From Alopecurus myosuroides (Eukaryota > Streptophyta > Magnoliopsida > Poales > Poaceae), in assembly GCA_028641055.1 (NCBI GenBank), contig CM054057.1, positions 399,636,541-399,700,540 of the forward strand: a DNA stretch of 64,000 bases, read 5' to 3'. Numbering within the stretch: position 1 is the first letter of the stretch; each line of letters starts with the position of its first letter. Below are positions 22,807-34,010 of the stretch, one piece after another. Position numbers and translations under genes: made by a program. Below the pieces are notes generated by a model. The model worked only from the letters and a program-made list of their open reading frames with translations. It was not told the DNA's origin and made no database searches.

Positions 22807-25283
22807 GGGCATCTCCAGTTGTTCGGCCCCCCCAGATTTCAGATTGGCGCTTTTTAGCGTTAGCGCCGCCCCGCACCAAAACCTGGGGGGGCCGATTTCA
22901 CCAGCCGTTCGGCGGCCCATAAAAGAGAACGGCGATATTGTTTGAAACTTCATCTTCCCGCCCCAAAATATAGAGCCTTAGTTCGGCGATCACGGCAGCC
23001 ATGGTTTTGGGCAATAATATTACAAAAAACGCCACAGGTGGGCGATCAAATAGAGTCTAGATCGAATCACACAGACGGGCGCGCGCGGCGTGGGCAAATG
23101 GAGGCGATCAGGCAGACGCGTCAGCCGGCGTCGGGGCAGGCGGCGAGCTCGGCGCAGCATCCTCCAGGTCGATGACGGCGTCCGAGCAGGCGACGGGCTC
23201 GGCATCCTCCAGGTCGACGACGGGCTCAGCATCCTTGTCGACGACGGTCTCGGCATCCTCCAGGTCGACGTGCGTGCTCGTCGGCGCGGTGGTGTAGCTG
23301 GTGCCACCAGACGACGTAGTCGGGGCCGGGGGCGCGCTGATGTCGGTCAGGATGAGGTTGCACTGCGCCAGGAACCAAGCTCTCACCTTGGGGGTCATCG
23401 TGGCCGGGTCGCCGCCCGTGAGGAAGGCGAGGTCATTGTTCCTCTTCTTCGCCGCGGTGCCAGTCCTGAGGAGGTCGATCTTGACCTGCGAGTTGGCCAT
23501 GAGCGCCGCCAACCGCTGTTTGGAGACCTCGTCCCTCTTGACGGCGTGGGCCTGGGCGTCGGCGATGCAGGTCTCGATCGACGCCTGGAGCTTTGCCGCT
23601 GCTGGCGCGCCGTCCCTCGCCAACTTGGCTTTCTTGTGGCCCATCGGCGGACGCCCTTCGGACGCACCTGCAACCACGGCGTCGGGAACGTACTCCTTGC
23701 CCTTGCCGATCGACCGCCGCACCTCCGCCCACTTCTCGTACTTCTCGATGAGGACGAAGACGTGGAGGAACTTGAAGTCGGAGCCCTCGTCGTTCTTGTA
23801 CGCCTCCAGCATCCGGACGATCTCCATCTCGCGGTTGGCGCCGCTCTGCGGCCTCATCGAGATCTCCTCCTGGATGCCGTGCTATTTGTTGCAGGACGCC
23901 TGGATGTTCGCCCAGTGGTTCGCCATGGCCTTCTGGACGCGGTCGGTGATGCAGCAGGCGTAGTGGGGGTCGATCATGCGGCGCTCGTCGTACGCCGTTT
24001 TCACCCTCTTCCAGTAGTTGTCGACGTGCTGGTTCGCGCCGACGATCGGGTCCAAGCTGATCGTCTTCCACGCCTCGGCGAGGAGTGCGTCCTCCCTGTT
24101 CAGCCACTTGATGCGAGGCTCGGCGGGGGGCAGTGGCACCTTCGGTTCCTTGCGGGGACGGCCAGGACCCCGGCGCTTTCGGCCATCGCCGGTCTGATCT
24201 GTCCCCTCTGGCACCACCGGCGTCTCGTCCACCTCGTCCTCTTCGCCCTGCTCCTCCGTCGCCTGCGTGCCGGAGCCTTCACCGTAGTCGCCACCGCCCT
24301 GCGCGAAGAACTCCCCGCTGTGCTCGAGGAAACCCGGGCTCGCCGCCGCCGCCATCGAGCCGGACGCGATGATCTCCTCCATGTAGCCGCCGCCATCGAG
24401 CCCGGCGAGAATCGCACGGCGGTGGGACGGGGAAGCTGCGTAGCCCGGCGCGACACCATACATCATCGGCGGGTGGTAGGGGAAGGTGAGGTTGGGGTTG
24501 AAACCTCCCAGGGAGTCGCCTTCGACGAACCAGGCAGGCGGCGGGTGCGGTGACATGCGTGGTGACGGCGACTGCTTCCAGCCGGCGAACCTTGAGCCGA
24601 GAGGGCTCTTCTTCTTGGCGAGCGACGCCGCGGAGGCGACCGACGTAGGTGGCTCGTCCGGCGCGGTCTCCTCCTCCTCGTCCTCCAGCTCGTCTTCCTC
24701 GGCGGCGGCCTGCTCCTCCGCCTGCAGCTGCGCCATCAGCTGCCTCTGCCGCTGCGCTGCCTCCCTCCCCCGGCACTTCATGTTGGCCGTTTCCAGGCGC
24801 GACCTCTCGGCGATCCACTCCTTGTTCGACATGCCGGGCGGCCGCTCCTTCGGCGCCCTCGGCTTGCACGGTTTCTTGGCCGGTTCGGAGGCCGCGGGAA
24901 TGGATACGGCGGTGGCGGCGGCGCGGGGACCTGTAAATTGGGCGGGAGCCATAGCGTCTAGATCTCGGGGGCGGGGGGAAATGGCGGGAATGGACCGGGG
25001 GAAGAGGTACATGTGGGGGGAAAATGGAGGGAAGCGTCGAAAAAAGGGAGGAAAATCGTCTTCCGTCGCCGACAGGCGTGGCCCATGTGCGCATTTCGCC
25101 CCCCCCCCCAAGCCGAACCCAGCGCGATGGGTTCGGCGTGGGTTCGGCGGCGCCAAACGGCGCGAAAAACGGCGGAAAGCGGCGCTAAATCGATTCCTGG
25201 GGGGGCGACTGGTGCGAAACGGCGCGAAACGACGCGAAAAACGCCTCTTGGGGGGGCTCTGGGGGGGACGGCTGGAGATGCCC
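22807..25283 (-). mobile_element. PIF/Harbinger-like element carrying only a Myb-like gene
   Basis: The termini gggcatctccag (22807-22818) and ctggagatgccc (25272-25283) are perfect 12-bp inverted repeats. TTA flanks both sides (22804-22806 and 25284-25286), the trinucleotide duplication expected of this superfamily. The interior is GC-rich and holds one minus-strand gene of the Myb/trihelix-like type that accompanies Harbinger transposases. No DDE transposase frame is seen, so the element would depend on another copy for mobility. Confidence 0.85.
23108..24952 (-). pseudogene. Harbinger-associated Myb/SANT-like protein, one nonsense codon
   Basis: The start at 24952 is the first Met after the terminal repeat region and opens an Ala-rich, then basic and Gln-rich segment. 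An acidic linker and an AT-hook-like G-R-K-R-R-G-P-G-R-P-R-K motif follow near 24170. A trihelix/SANT-like region comes next (L-N-R-E-D-A-L-L-A-E-A-W near 24085; N-Y-W-K-R-V-K-T-A-Y near 24010). A NAM-associated-type C-terminal region extends to 23108, with F-K-F-L-H-V-F near 23775. The only break is a TAG at 23882-23884, where Trp is expected; the frame is otherwise continuous for 615 codons. Such proteins bind the element ends and partner the transposase. Confidence 0.85.
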
Positions 25284-25434
25284 TTACTAAGTACTAACAT
25301 GCCTCCAAAATCGCTTGGGGGCAAGTATGGAATTTAATTAATTATTATGCATCTGTCATCACCCCCAAACTGAACTCTAGAACTACTTATGTGTTCTGTC
25401 TCATCTTATTGCTCTCTTGCCTCTACATCTTTGC

Positions 25435-25545
25435 GAGACAGACACAAATTAAATCTAGATGTGAGACAAACACAAATTAAATCTAGATGTGAGACAAACA
25501 CAAATTAAATCTAGATGTGAGACAGACACAAAATTAATTAGCGGT
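25435..25545. repeat. 28-bp tandem repeat, about 3.5 units
   Basis: The phrase gagaca followed by aacacaaattaaat (or a close variant) starts at 25435, 25463, 25491 and 25519, an exact 28-bp period. Units differ at one or two positions. Confidence 0.88.
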
Positions 25546-26540
25546 CTTCCACACCCACATCCACTTGCAATTAAATGAGTGCTGAATAAACAAACGTGAG
25601 ATTTTTTTATACCCCTTATGCACTTCATATCATGAAGGACTTGAAGGATATTTCATCTCCCTTGTTTTGAATAATTTGTTCAAAGTTTGATCATAGCGAC
25701 AAATATGTTATAAATGTTGTGGACACAAAATGCAATACACTGTTCAAAAGTTAGTAATATTAGAAACCTATAATTACATATTGTATTCACGTAAATTTCA
25801 TGTACTTGTTTCTTTTAATTAATATATAGCTCTAAATTATTAGAGTTGCATGCAATACCAGCACTATATAGCCTTCATTTGGGTGTGTACATGCGCATTT
25901 ACCACCTTTTTATAGTTGGAGATAAACATCCCATATTGTAAGGAAAACTTTGATACTATCATTCTTGTACTTTTAGCACAGAGAACTGGGTTGTGGCAGC
26001 AAGTATCATGGCAAGCATGCCCCCTGAAGTGAAGTGCACTTGCTTGACCAAAGTAATGATCATGCCTGATTTGTCATAATTTTTTTGTTTGGAGAGACGC
26101 TCCACGGGCAAGTGCCACTTCTTTTTAACTACAGTAACATGTTTCTCCTTTTTTTTTAAAAGAAGTGCTCTTATTCACAGGCCAGCTGAATGAAAGAAAG
26201 AACTACCAGGCAAGGTGCATTTGGTCAGTTTACTTGGTCATCCGTGTCAATACTCAATAGTGCTTGGGACAAATTCTAATGGATTTTTTATGCTCGTGGA
26301 TGTTTCAATAATTATGGAGGGTGTCGCTATGGATGCCAAGAGAAAACGAGAGATTATGGTTTGTTGAAACGGAATGTTAAACAAAGGGATATTTTGTTTG
26401 AAATTACATTGCATTAAAATGGAGTGTTCAGCCCATGAGCTTTGCTATATTTTATTTGAAACTTATCTATATCGTTTCAGATTCAACAAAAAATTTCGGC
26501 ATGACCTTTGCTAAAAAAGGCGATGCCGGAGTGCCAAAAA

Positions 26541-26576
26541 TTCGCCGGAACGAAAATGAATCGACGTTCCGGCGAA
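26541..26576. repeat. Perfect palindrome, 12-bp stem and 12-nt loop
   Basis: The stem ttcgccggaacg (26541-26552) pairs perfectly with cgttccggcgaa (26565-26576) around the loop aaaatgaatcga. The palindrome at 53130-53167 has the same layout and almost the same loop. Confidence 0.85.
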
Positions 26577-27061
26577 ACATTGGCAACTCTCAATGTGTAC
26601 ATGCACAAAACTGGCGACCTTAATTCATCCTTCACTTAGTTGACAACAACGAGCAAAGTAAGTGATGTCACCACTCCATCTGTGGCACTCTAAATTTAAT
26701 GCTCTCTCAAATTTGGGCTTTCAACTCAGCAAAGAACTACCTGGCATTGATTCTGCCGTTTCTGTGCAAAAAGTTAAACGCCAAAGTGTCTCATGGTTCT
26801 AAAAAAGGCTCGTTATTGGCATAATAAATTAGAAAAACAATCTATTTTGCCAGGATGAGATGGGTCCGTTCCGGCTAGTGCATCCCTTGTACCGGTGTTC
26901 AAGGCTGCATACCAAAGCACAACACATGGCCTCAGGCGAGAAATCTGACTAGAACACAAAAGTGTAATCCCAAATGTAACCGTCCTAAAATTTTCAGCCT
27001 AATCTAATTTTATTTAGAACTGACAGACCTACTAGCATTTAACCCTGCGTAGAATTGGCAT

Positions 27062-27345
27062 AAGAGAGAGAGAGGGAGAGAGAGGAAGAACCTGTGCTCG
27101 ACGTCGGCGCGTGGACGGCGGCCAGCACCTGCTCCTCCGCACACGGGCACTGGATCTCCATGGGTAGCACCTGCTCCTCCACACACGGGCGCTGGATCTC
27201 CACGGGCTCCTTTACGTGCAGCACTTGGATCTCTATGGGCTCCTCCACACGGGCGCTTTATCTCCACGGGCTCCACCACATGGGCTAGCTGGATCTCCAC
27301 GGGCTCCTCCACACGGGTTCGTCGCGCGCGCGAGGATGAACAAAC
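27062..27345. repeat. Purine run and minisatellite at CACTA B/C boundary
   Basis: A run of agagagag-type sequence at 27062-27090 leads into imperfect units around ggatctccacgggctcctcc and cacacgggcgct at about 27120-27345. Minus-strand frames here are repeat translations (P-V-E-I-Q units) without a known domain. Confidence 0.65.
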
Positions 27346-27419
27346 GAGGGGAATTTTGCGAATTTTCGCTAAGTGTGGGGGAAGAATTAGCGGGGCCGTT
27401 ATTTCTGTGTCTACGAGGC

Positions 27420-27705
27420 ATATTCTGTGGTACGGCGGCGTGGTGCGCCACAGAATTGCGTGAGAGAATTGTGGGGCCACAGGTGCGGGGCCATATGTCA
27501 TCCACAGGAAGGTAATTCTATGGCGCATCCCCTAGCAGACGTGCCACGGAATTGTGATAATTCTGTGGCGCACGGTGGCGAGGTGCGCCACAGAATTGCG
27601 TGAGCGAATTGTGGGACCATAGGTGCGGGGCCACTTGTCATCCACAGAAAGGTAATTCTGTGGCGCACGCGCACCATGGTGCGCCATAGAATTTCGTGGA
27701 TAGTT
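27420..27705. repeat. CACTA subterminal repeats, tgtggcgcac type
   Basis: Direct and inverted copies of attctgtggcgcac and gtgcgccacagaatt alternate (near 27425, 27447, 27514, 27564, 27585, 27656 and 27679). They can fold into hairpins. The same motif is dense at 53530-53900, tying this side to CACTA C. The AT-rich stretch 27716-28120 to the right holds a short repeat (atggtgcacaaatatgtccc, twice) and the 3' flank of Tnp2. Confidence 0.75.
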
Positions 27706-28122
27706 AAACTAAAAAAATAAAACACTGTACTGTGAATATTTTATTAGTAGGATGGTGCACAAATATGTCCCACATTTTATTAGTAGAATGGTGCACAAAT
27801 AAAAAAAACAAAACCATGGTGCACAAATATGTCCCACATTTTTTTTAATATTTTTTTTAATTATAATTAAAGAAAGAAAATGGTAAATTACAATTAAAGA
27901 AAGAAAACACATAATTATTAGTAGAATGTTTTCTTATTTAACGTCTCTTCACACTATTGTCTCACACACACATATGGTTGTCTCACATACACATGCGCAT
28001 ATGTACACAAAAAAGTCTTATTCGTCTCGGTTCCGATCTAGCTTAGCGTCTCTTGCCCTTTTTGTTGGCGACTGAATAGTTTATACCGGCCACCTTGAGA
28101 TTTTTTGCGTGAACGGATAACC

Positions 28123-30399
28123 TTAGGTAGGTAGGGATGTCTTACTTATTAATTTACCTGTAGTAGGCATGTCTAAGTGCTTGTCGAACTCCTCCTCGGT
28201 CTTCGGATCACCGTTCTTGTCCAAGTCTTCCTCGTTGGCGTCTCCTTCCATTCCGATGATGCTCCTCTTTCTCCTCCTCACGACAACACGGCTAGGCCTT
28301 GACGGGTCGGTGATCAAGAAGCATTGGTCAACTTGGCTAGCGAGTACCCATGGCTCATTTTTCGCGGATGCGTTCTTCGATTTGACATCGGGTATAACCA
28401 TGGTGGTGAAATACCGTCCTTCTTTCTTGACATTCTTGGCCCATCTCACACGGAACATTGGCACCGCTATCTCTCCACAGTAATTGAGCTCCCATATCTC
28501 CTCTATCTTTTCGAAGTATCTTTCCTTGACATTAGTCTCATCATCGCCGTATGATAGCATAGTTACTCCTGAGTTTTGATTTCCGCTACTCCTGTCCTTG
28601 TCCTCGGTGGAGAATCTGTAACCGGAGATGTCGTACCCCTGATAGGTCCTTACGTTCTGCCCGGGGCCCTGTGATAAGGTGTATATGAGTTTTTCATCTT
28701 CCGTAGAAGGCATTTTGCTTAGTGCTTCAATCAGTTTACTTGGCTTGAACCAACGCGTGAAGCCGGAGTTGTGCTCTTTGGATACGTCTCCCATCTTCCT
28801 CGGCCCGCCCACTTCGATATAATTCTAGTTGATTAAGCTTTTGTGCTCTTCCATGAAAGTCTCGATCAATTTTAAGTGTTGTAGCGCGACCCGGTGAGCC
28901 CTTTCAAAGTCTTCGTGTTGTTTCTGAATGCCGACATGGACGTCGCGGCAGACCTCGCGGTCGCCGACTCCGGTTAGCCTGCCGAGGTGCGTCCTGGTGG
29001 ACAGACCGACATCCTGGTCGTCCTCGGTGCTTAGGTAATTGTCTCAGAAGGAGATGCACTCGTTGGTTAGAAATCCTTTGGCCATTCTTGCATCTGGACA
29101 GGCCCTGTTGCGAACATATCCTTTCAGGACACCATTCGGCCTTTCCATCGACATCATGTAGTGCAGGAACATCGGGCCGAGATGCATGATGTCATCAACG
29201 ACATGGAGAAGGAGATGGACGCATATATCACAGAATGCCGGCGGGAAGTAAATCTCGAGCTCGCATAGTAACACCACGATCTCATCCTGTAGCATCTTGA
29301 GTTGCCTCACGCTGATCGACTTCCGGGTGATAACGTCGAAAAAGGTGCAAAGGCCAAACAACGTATCACGGACGCGCTCGTCCATTATCCCTCGGATTGC
29401 AATGGGAAGTATCTGCGTCATGAGCATGTGACAATCATGAGACTTCATCCCGTTGAACCTCTTCTTCGCTAAATCCAGATATCTGCTTATACTCCCTGAG
29501 TATCTATGAGGAACTTTGACTTCTAGGAGGCACCTGAAAAACTGCTCAAGCTCCGGCGGACTCAATGTGAAACAGGCAGCGGGAAGCACCACCGTGTTAT
29601 TTTTAGCCTTTTTGCAGGGACGTTGAGTCCATTCCGTCTTATCCTCATCATCATCATCATCACTATCGGGGGTCCCTATAGATTTTTCCTAATGCCAAAA
29701 TGTTTTATATCGTATCTTGCTTTCGGCCCATCCTTGGACTTTTCTGAATTGCAAATAGTGCCAAGCAGACTCACTGTAACGTTCTTCCTAATGTGCATCA
29801 CATCGAGGCTATGGGGCGCGTGGAGGACCGGCCAGTACTCCAAGTCGTGGAAAACAGATCTCGCTTTCCATATACCCAGCAGCGGCTCTGGCTTGGGTCG
29901 CTTCTTTCCAGACGAAGGGCAGTCATCCCAATTTTTCAGAAGCTCGTCGATTTCTGCGCCGCTCCTCGTGCGCGGGGCTCCATCGGGCTCGTCTTTACCA
30001 TTGAACAACTAACCGCATTTTCTCCATGGGTGATCCAAGCGAAGCCACCTTCGAGCCCCTTGGTACACGGTTTTCGAAGACCCAGGATCCCTTGGTAGCT
30101 GGAGATGCGGGGTCCCGTCCATGCACTTCACGCAGCCGCAGAATCCGTGGCCGACCTGGGCAGAAACATACGCGTAACCAGGATAGCCCGTGACCGTCGT
30201 GAGCAACGCGACTCTCATATGGAAATAATCTCTAGCGTAGGCGTCCAACGTACGGGGTGGCGTCTTCCACAACGTGTCTAACTCGTCTTTCAGCAGCCCG
30301 AGATACAAATGCATGTCGACACCTGGTTGTTTCGCCCCCTGGATGAGAATACTCAAGTGTATGTACTTTTGCTTGGTGCACAACCACGGGGGTACGCTG
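28123..30399 (-). pseudogene. CACTA C transposase (Tnp2), C-terminal half
   Basis: From 30399 leftward the Tnp2 core resumes at P-P-W-L-C-x-K-Q-K-Y, with G-V-D-M-H-L-Y-L near 30310 and V-G-H-G-F-C-G-C-x2-C near 30150. L-D-V-M-H-I-R-K-N-V lies near 29795. A DUF4218-type region follows (V-L-P-A-A-C-F near 29585; H-L-L-L-H-V-V-D-D-I near 29200). Last comes a DUF4216-type region (P-M-F-R-V-R-W near 28460). Lesions are a TAG at 30009-30011, a frameshift near 29.65-29.69 kb and a TGA at 29044-29046. A further stop lies near 28.83 kb. It belongs to the same gene as 51924-53010. Confidence 0.88.
30395..30399. repeat. Target duplication of the solo LTR, left copy (cgctg)
   Basis: cgctg here is repeated at 51924-51928. 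Removing one copy and the intervening block restores the local Tnp2 frame (Y-S-V before, P-P-W-L-C after). Confidence 0.88.
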
Positions 30400-32776
30400 T
30401 GTCGCATCCCAGTTTTTGGACTCTTGGACTGTGCTAAAAAAGACAACTATTAGGGCCAACAAATTATTTTTATAACCACATGATGGTGTGAACTAACTTG
30501 TTTTATGATCTTAATCATATTTGCAACATAAGTTTTGTTTCATTATAAAACCAACACCATATGTTTTTGAAAAATATTCCTGATATTTTTCCTAATGTTT
30601 TCTTATTTTTACTTGAGTGGATTTTTATTCCATGATTTGGATCATTCTTGTTTGCATCTTAAAACAAACTTTTAACCTTGTTGGATCCAAGAAAACAAGT
30701 TTCCAAAATGATCTATGAAAGTTTTCTTTTAACTTTCCTATAGAAAACAATTCCTGAAAATAAAGCCAAGTACCTGTTTTCTACCATTGTCTTCACCAAG
30801 CTATAAATTGTTATATTATGGTTTCTTGACTTTTAATTCATCCTTGATATATGTACTACAAACCCATAAGCTCACTTTTATTTTTGGAGAAATAAAAACT
30901 ATCTTTTGCTTGTTGTTTTTGTGGTATAAAATTAAGGCAGAATAAGGCAGTTTTGAGAAACAGATAAAAACAGAAAGTAGGTCTTTTTCCACATTATTTT
31001 CATGGCCTTAAACTAGTTCAAAATTGTTTTCAAAAGTTGTTTCTGAAAGTGTATAACATGGTTAACACATCCATACTTTGAAAACCAATTTTGGAAAGCA
31101 ATTGAACCCTGAAAACAAACTCAACTTTTTGAACCTTTGATCTGTTTTCCAACACTTAAGAGAATTTTCTAAATTATTCAAAACAGTCACAGATACGATT
31201 TTGGGCAGAAGATTTCATTGCCTTCCCTTGCAAGATTCGAAGTAAAAGCTTGTCCCTTGTGTTGACCACAACTAGTACTCCACCTTGGATGCTTGACCTT
31301 GCTTCTAGAAGCCTTAGGCATGAAGATAAGAGAGGAGAGAGGTGGTGACATGGAAAGGTATGGGCACACACATGTCTTTGACTATTTGGCTTGCCCCTTG
31401 CCTCCCCTTGCCCCCAAAGGCCAACCTTGCCCATGTCACATGTGTACTTGAATAGGACACCTTGTGCACTCAAATGGAAATGACCAAAAAGTCCCTTGAA
31501 CACCTCTATGCCATCAAATGGTAGGGATCCAAAGCCACACTTGCCATTTTTGCCCTTGACCCTTGACCCATGCCATTGATCTTTCCTCACTCCAAAGGCC
31601 AACCTTGACTTGCCCCTTGGTGGTCTTGCCCCTTGGACTCATTGCATTATTATGATGTGACCAAAAAGCCCCTTGAGCACCTCATATGCCATCAAATGGC
31701 ATTAACCCAAGCCACACATTGCCCTTGCCCTCATACCCTTGGCTATAAGCCATCCCTTGTTGTTTCCTTGCTCCATAGCCCTCCTCCACAGCCCCCCCAC
31801 GAGCACACTTCATCCCCAAGCTTAGAGGAGCCTTGAGCCAGCCATGTGAGCTCCATGAGCTCCAAAATCGCCGCCGGCCATTTTTCTTAAACCGATGTGA
31901 GGAACCTCAAATCCCTGCAGATGTTTGTCTGTCGTTTTGAGTTTGTGAAAAATAGTTTTCGTGCATATTATTTTCTACAAAAATTCACAGCACTAGGCTT
32001 ATGTTTTCCTAACCATTTCCCGTTGGTAGATCCAAGTTTGCACTTTTATTTTTGTCACAATACCTGTTTTGCCACAGACTGTCTGTTTAGCCATTTTTGG
32101 CATAACTTTTTGGATCTGTATCCATTTTGGTCACATCAAACTGTTTTGAGTAGCCTATGAGTAGATCTATCCATAGGACTTGGCCTTACATCAACGCCAG
32201 TTACCAAATGGAAATGACATCCATTTTGGTAAAAGACCAGTAGGCTTTTCTAGACCTTTTATAAGGAGTTTAAAACTGATTTTTGAAGCAAATCCAATTG
32301 GATGAGTTTGGTATTGACTAGATCTATCTTATCCTAGCTTAGATAAATTTTTGAGGCTAAAGATTATTTTTGGTGGACAGATCTAGAAACAGCAGCTTTT
32401 CTGTTTTGTTTTCTTTGTTTGTTTTTGTTTGAAATGAAATGTTTGGTTGTTTTAATCTTGCTTCCTAACTTGTATAGAGTTGCTAGGACTTGTTATTAAG
32501 TTGTTTTCTTGCAGTACATCTACCTTAGAAAGTGTGTGCATGTTTGGAAAGTCAAATAGAAATAGGAATACCATTTGTTATTTTCCTAGTTTTATTATTT
32601 GGATTGTTGTGTGGGCAAATTCTTGTAGCTTTGTTGAACCTAGATTTTTGTTGTGGTTATGATAGATCAAGTACCACTTTGGTACTGTTATTTCTCTGTT
32701 ATTATCTCTATTAGCTTACACCTTATTTTATAGCAAAGCATGTGTAACATTTGTTGTTTGTTTTCTAGTACTTATT
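30400..32776. other. Left part of the solo LTR, non-coding
   Basis: About 2.4 kb of AT-rich sequence without a supported gene. The 31.2-31.85 kb part is rich in ccttg/cccttg phrases and precedes a short GC-rich block at 31.78-31.89 kb that could hold the LTR promoter and leader; this is inference from composition only. Confidence 0.5.
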
Positions 32777-33639
32777 TGTAACATCCCAAGTATGAAATAT
32801 CCCTTAGAATGTTTTGTTTATTGTTTTATTTCAAGTATTGCATCATGTCATCATCTCATTGCATTTGTTTTATTTTTGTTTGCATTTGTTACTATTTGTT
32901 TTGCATCTGTTTTATCTTGTTTTCATAATCAAACTCAAACAATTTCAAATGGTTATTTTCATACTTGCTCTGTTACAACATTTGGAATAAAATCACAAAT
33001 AAAAACCATCTATTTGTTGTCATAATTTTCAATATGGATCAATTAATAAAATGGTGTTATAAATTCCACTAAGTCTTTCCAAATTGGTTTTCAAATTCAA
33101 AGCAAAATCATCATCAACACCTCATTTGGAAATTATCAAATATCAAACCATTCCAATGTTTCTAATCCAACTAATAATAGGGTTCACCCTATTAAGTGGT
33201 TGTTTTCTATATTAAATTAACAAAATATTCCAATATCAAATCAAATTCATCAAACAACAACCCACTTGAGTTTTTGAAATCTCTAAACAAATCAACTAAA
33301 TTCAAACTTTTAATCTATAGGGGCCACCCTATAAAAATGCTTTGTTTTCTTAATATTAATCAATATTAAAATTCTTCCAAATTTTGGTTTCAAATACAAA
33401 CAACATTTTAAATCTCAAACTTTTGAAAACCAACCTTGGCATTTGGTTGCTATTGGTCTAACAAGCCTAACTTAATTTTTCTGGAATTTTTACTAATCCT
33501 AAACCTTCCTTTTTCTTCCAAATCTGTTTCAGCAAAAAAAATATAAAACAGAAAAAAATAAAACGAGCAGCAGCTAACTAGCGCGCGCGGCAGATAACTA
33601 GCCCAACCCAACCTAAGCCTACGCGCGCGCAGCCCAGCC

Positions 33640-34010
33640 CGCCTACAGCGCAACTTACCGCTTCAAAGATCGTGCTGATCTTCTTTCTCCCGTACGGCAA
33701 GCATCGCAGTGTGCCACCGCGACAGCGCGGCGACTCCGGCGGCCACCCCCCTTGCTTTCCGCGCCTACAAGTACCCTAGGGCCCCCGCAGACCTAACCCT
33801 AACCCCTAGGACCTCGCTCCCCGCGCCGCGCCGCCGATTGCTTCCTCCTCATCGCTTTTCCCCTCCACTGTCCACCTCACCGGAGCAGCTCAACTGAATC
33901 TCTCCACCGCGCCGGCGCCATGTCGCTCCTCTTCCCTACCTAGACCCTGGAACCACGTCGCCGTCGTCTCCTCTCTCCGTTGGACACTTAATCGCCACCG
34001 GTAAGCCTCT
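33640..34010 (+). promoter_or_regulatory. Candidate promoter and leader in the Gypsy-2 5' LTR
   Basis: A GC-rich block contains a degenerate TATA-like stretch (gcctacaagtaccc at 33763-33776) and then a telomere-like motif (cctaaccctaacccc at 33792-33806). A pyrimidine-rich leader and a candidate splice donor (caccg/gtaagc at 34000/34001) follow. The layout resembles a cereal gene promoter and 5' UTR. The same block in the 3' LTR lies 10,640 bp to the right. The transcription start is not known. Confidence 0.45.

Larger units (their letters stand above)
25287..27009. other. AT-rich non-coding stretch
   Basis: No gene is supported in about 1.7 kb. It contains the 28-bp repeat at 25435-25545 and the palindrome at 26541-26576. 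It probably belongs to the 5' region of CACTA B. Confidence 0.5.
7979..27420 (-). mobile_element. CACTA B, decayed and multiply invaded
   Basis: Tnp2 coding remnants at 7979-8925 and 15047-15240 on the minus strand define this element. LINE A sits inside the transposase. Gypsy-1 and the Harbinger-like element lie further right, in what would be its 5' region. A palindrome at 26541-26576 closely related to one upstream of the CACTA C transposase suggests that the 5' region reaches about 27.4 kb. Neither terminus was identified, so the outer limits are inferred and the element may be smaller. Confidence 0.4.

Noticed and set aside
23090..24553. Long plus-strand frame of 487 codons
   Set aside because: It is antisense to the Harbinger-associated Myb-like gene. 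GC-rich coding sequence leaves the opposite strand open; no domain is seen.
24486..25337. Plus-strand frame of 283 codons
   Set aside because: Antisense to the Myb-like gene and running through the terminal inverted repeat; Ser-rich simple sequence only.
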